Assembly (NCBI GenBank): GCA_016208355.1
Contig: JACQYE010000089.1
Coordinates: 1-33,073 of the forward strand
Length of the DNA stretch: 33,073 nt
From: Chloroflexota bacterium
GTDB lineage: Bacteria; Chloroflexota; Anaerolineae; Anaerolineales; Villigracilaceae
Direction of reading: 5' to 3'
This document shows positions 30,989 to 33,073 of this stretch, piece by piece. Position numbers and translations under genes: made by a program. The notes beneath the pieces were generated by a model. That model was not told the origin of the DNA. It saw only the letters and a list, made by a program, of their open reading frames with translations, and searched no databases. Within the stretch, counting starts at the first letter, position 1. Every line of letters starts with the position of its first letter.

Positions 30989-31534
30989 TTATTCGGCCCG
31001 CACCGCGCCCCCGCAGAAGGGACATTCCGCCGTCGCCTCGTCCACCCATTCGACTTCGTCGGAGCGGATCGGGCCGCCGCAGCCGGGGCAGGAGGTGGGC
31101 AAAAGCCGGGGTTTGGCGGGACCGGCAACCGGTCCGGCCGCGAACGAGGCGGGGATGACACCTTTGAGAAGCGATTCGATCTCCGCCGCTTCCGCGGTCA
31201 GGCCGCGCTGGGTCAGTTCGGCAATGGCGCGCTGACCGGCGTTCTGCAGGTTCTGGTAGTTGCCCCGTCCGGCGATGATGGTCAGTCCCTGTTTGAGATT
31301 GGCCATGCCCACCGGGACTTGCCCGGCCAGGATGCGGCAGCGGCCGGCTTGCAGGAGCAACTGGGCGTCACGCGGGTTCCCGCGCATCTGCGCGCCGCGC
31401 GCCAGTTGCTCGTATGCCTCGGCAGCCGCGGCATAATTTCCAGCCGCCATCAATTCGTTGGCGCGCCGCAGGAGCGGGGGCACATCGGCCATCATGGCGC
31501 GGCGCATGGGACGGACAAACGGTCTTCGGAACAT
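30989..31534 (-). CDS. TPR-like helical protein with C-terminal zinc ribbon
   Basis: The 181-residue protein is not recognised by name. Residues ~15-115 form paired helices with a tetratricopeptide-like pattern (LMAAGNYAAAAEAYEQLA, then LLQAGRCRILAG). A Pro/Ala linker leads to a zinc ribbon with two Cys pairs, CPGC and CPFC, separated by an acidic stretch. TPR plus zinc ribbon suggests a protein-protein scaffold, but the role cannot be told. AAAGGAG precedes the ATG with good spacing. It lies between a lipoprotein gene (16 nt upstream) and the NUDIX gene, all in one direction. Confidence 0.7.
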   Translation of the reverse strand: MFRRPFVRPMRRAMMADVPPLLRRANELMAAGNYAAAAEAYEQLARGAQMRGNPRDAQLLLQAGRCRILAGQVPVGMANLKQGLTIIAGRGNYQNLQNAGQRAIAELTQRGLTAEAAEIESLLKGVIPASFAAGPVAGPAKPRLLPTSCPGCGGPIRSDEVEWVDEATAECPFCGGAVRAE

Positions 31535-31550
31535 AAATCTCTCCTTTGGT

Positions 31551-32438
31551 TTATGGCGCGACGGTATACTCGATCAATTCGACCACGCTTTCCACCGGCG
31601 CGGCCGACTCTTGCCCGGGCAAGATTTCCAAACTGGCCGAGTCGACCTGGGAGCGCACCAAACCGATGAACGGGGCGTACCACTGGGTGGTCGTGACAGT
31701 CAGCGGGGCGCTGGTGGCCAGAGTTGGATATACCAGCGTGGTTGCCATCCTGAATGTGAAAGTTACCTTCAACGCCTGGGAAAAAGTACCTGCCGGGACG
31801 GTCACTGATTCGTATTCGCCCTGCGTCTCGAAGGTCAAGTCAATCGGCGAGGAACTGTTGATGCACATGGTTACGTTTTCCACTACATTGGTAAAACACA
31901 AGGATTCCTCAGTGAGATACTCAGCATCCCAATCCAGGTGCCAGTTACTCGCCGCCAACTCAGCATAGGCAGGGGCATAGATGCCGGATTGGTAAAATGT
32001 ATTCAACACCCCATCCATATAATCACCCATCTGCAGGCTGATGAAGAACAACGGGAAATCCTCGATTCCTCCGCCCCCCAGGCAGGTGACCCAGTCGCCG
32101 TCAATGGTGCCTGTTTCCAGGTCTTCCATCTCGATGACTGCATTGATGCCAACCTCCTCGTTCCACTCTGTCACTCGCAGGATTTGTTCTGACGAACCCA
32201 GCTGGCTGGTGGATCGGTATTTCCACTGGTTGCCCACATTCAGCGACATCAGCGGGTTGTCACATGGGCCGGAGGGGACAGGCGTGGCGGTAGGGGTCAG
32301 GGTTGGCGTAGGCTGGACGGGCGTGAGCGTGGCAGTGGGCATCGGGGTCTCGATCGGTATTTGCAGGTCCGGCACCTCGCAGGAGACAATCAACAGGCAG
32401 GCAAGGACCAGGGTACTGAATTTCAAGAAGCGATTCAT
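31551..32438 (-). CDS. Lipoprotein with Thr/Pro linker, paralogue of the next gene
   Basis: In the 295-residue protein a lipoprotein signal (LLIVSC, C20) is followed by a Thr/Pro-rich linker (about 30-57) and a beta-rich domain of about 230 residues starting MSLNVGNQWKYR. The domain shares order and motifs with the protein encoded just upstream: VTVPAGTF, then ALKVT, then WYAPFIGLVRSQV. Similar surface lipoproteins are common in this kind of genome, without known function. AGGAG precedes the ATG with about 9 nt spacing. Four Cys in the mature part could form disulfides, fitting the DsbA-like lipoprotein elsewhere in the window. The family is not recognised. Confidence 0.75.
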   Translation of the reverse strand: MNRFLKFSTLVLACLLIVSCEVPDLQIPIETPMPTATLTPVQPTPTLTPTATPVPSGPCDNPLMSLNVGNQWKYRSTSQLGSSEQILRVTEWNEEVGINAVIEMEDLETGTIDGDWVTCLGGGGIEDFPLFFISLQMGDYMDGVLNTFYQSGIYAPAYAELAASNWHLDWDAEYLTEESLCFTNVVENVTMCINSSSPIDLTFETQGEYESVTVPAGTFSQALKVTFTFRMATTLVYPTLATSAPLTVTTTQWYAPFIGLVRSQVDSASLEILPGQESAAPVESVVELIEYTVAP

Positions 32439-32513
32439 TACTCGACTCCTCTCGCTGCGCAGCCGGACCCGAGTCCTGCCGCGCTAGATGGACGGTCATC
32501 AACCCCGCAGCCG

Positions 32514-33073
32514 TTAATGCGTCTCGAACAGTTCCACCGAACCGGTGATCTCCATCGGGAAAGTAATGCCGAAGGTGGTCAAGGTGGCGGAAACGATCTC
32601 GGTCTTGAGCAGGCCGATATAAGGAGCAAACCAGTGGGCAGTCTCGATGGTGATGATGCCTTGACCGGTCAGGCCTTCCGCGGAAATGGTGGCCTCCACC
32701 TGGGTGGTGCGGGTGACCTTGTAGGCATTCTCGAAGGTTCCCGCCGGGACGGTGACGGTCTCCTGCCCGGCATTCTGCCAGGTCATCGTAATCGGTGAAT
32801 CCGTCAACGTGACGGTCGTCTCCTCGCCTTCAGCATAGAGAGTGACTGCGCCGGCGGCAACGTACTCACCCTCCCATTGCATGTTCCAGTCAGAAGCCGA
32901 CAGATCAGCCTCGGAAGGAACGAAAATGCCGGAAACATAGACAATCTCAATGTCTCCCCCCAGGTAGTCGCCAAACAGGGAACCGAGCGTCATCAGCGGG
33001 AAGTTGGTGATGGCGCCCTCCTGGCAGTCCACGGTCGTCTGGGTGGTGGCGCCGGTGGCCAGGTCCACCGCGT
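32514..33073 (-). CDS. Paralogous lipoprotein-type beta domain, N-terminus beyond the window
   Basis: The frame is open to the window edge, so the signal peptide and start are not visible; the GTG at 33068 is internal. The visible ~186 residues align in order with the previous lipoprotein: SGIFVPSEADLSASDW against SGIYAPAYAELAASNW, VTVPAGTFENAYKVT, and WFAPYIGLLKTEIV. This marks a tandem duplication with considerable divergence. The 75 nt between the two genes hold the ribosome site for the downstream copy and no terminator, so they are likely one transcript. Function unknown. Confidence 0.75.
   Translation of the reverse strand, partial: AVDLATGATTQTTVDCQEGAITNFPLMTLGSLFGDYLGGDIEIVYVSGIFVPSEADLSASDWNMQWEGEYVAAGAVTLYAEGEETTVTLTDSPITMTWQNAGQETVTVPAGTFENAYKVTRTTQVEATISAEGLTGQGIITIETAHWFAPYIGLLKTEIVSATLTTFGITFPMEITGSVELFETH

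Noticed and set aside
1-33073. CRISPR arrays, insertion sequences, integrases, toxin-antitoxin or restriction systems
   Set aside because: No regularly spaced repeats, transposase motifs or paired defence genes were seen. The single broken methylase has no nuclease partner.

Overview
The window looks like a chromosomal segment of a high-GC, probably single-membrane bacterium. The best guess is Chloroflexota, Anaerolineae-like. This is inferred from gene content: an Asp23/Gls24-nusB pair, a split nitrilase/NAD synthetase, bL25 with an acidic tail, Thr/Pro-rich lipoproteins, and no outer-membrane genes. It was not tested by any search. A recurring TATAAT box 6-9 nt upstream of start codons that lack a Shine-Dalgarno sequence suggests frequent leaderless transcription.

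Layout. 1-5.5 kb: SPFH tail, GNAT acetyltransferase, a broken 5' copy of rnd joined to a truncated GT-C-type membrane protein, full-length rnd, and a beta-CASP metallo-beta-lactamase nuclease. 5.5-7.3 kb: tRNA-Ser(CGA), a nitrilase-type amidase and a damaged nadE. 7.3-12 kb: MFS exporter, a small SWIM zinc-finger protein with a structured leader, Tat-exported L,D-transpeptidase, a beta-class DNA methylase split by one TGA, and a convergent OmpR-type regulator with a degenerate receiver. 12-19.9 kb: rplI, a RodZ-like protein with two HTH domains, rimO lacking part of its N-terminal domain, then an HEXXH protein, a thioredoxin-cyclophilin lipoprotein fusion, a PrsW-type protease and DedA. The last group reads as an envelope and protein-quality cluster.

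20-21 kb: a visibly AT-richer solitary gene for a four-helix membrane protein with a C-terminal His/Cys domain resembling the caspase/CHAT fold. It is the best candidate here for a little-described function. 21-33 kb: a 1635-residue lipoprotein/penicillin-acylase fusion, nusB and asp23, a damaged DUF1461-type gene, a membrane-fused spermidine-synthase-like protein, rplY with a highly structured leader, a NUDIX hydrolase, a TPR/zinc-ribbon protein, and two tandem paralogous lipoproteins, the second cut by the window end.

One cross-cutting signal is the number of damaged or chimeric genes: rnd copy 1 with the GT-C protein, nadE, the methylase, rimO, the lipoprotein-acylase fusion and the DUF1461 gene. 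Either this locus has suffered many small deletions, or the sequence is an assembly with strain-chimeric joins. The sequence alone cannot decide, so functional calls across these junctions should be treated with care. No CRISPR array, insertion sequence, integrase, phage gene or rRNA was seen.
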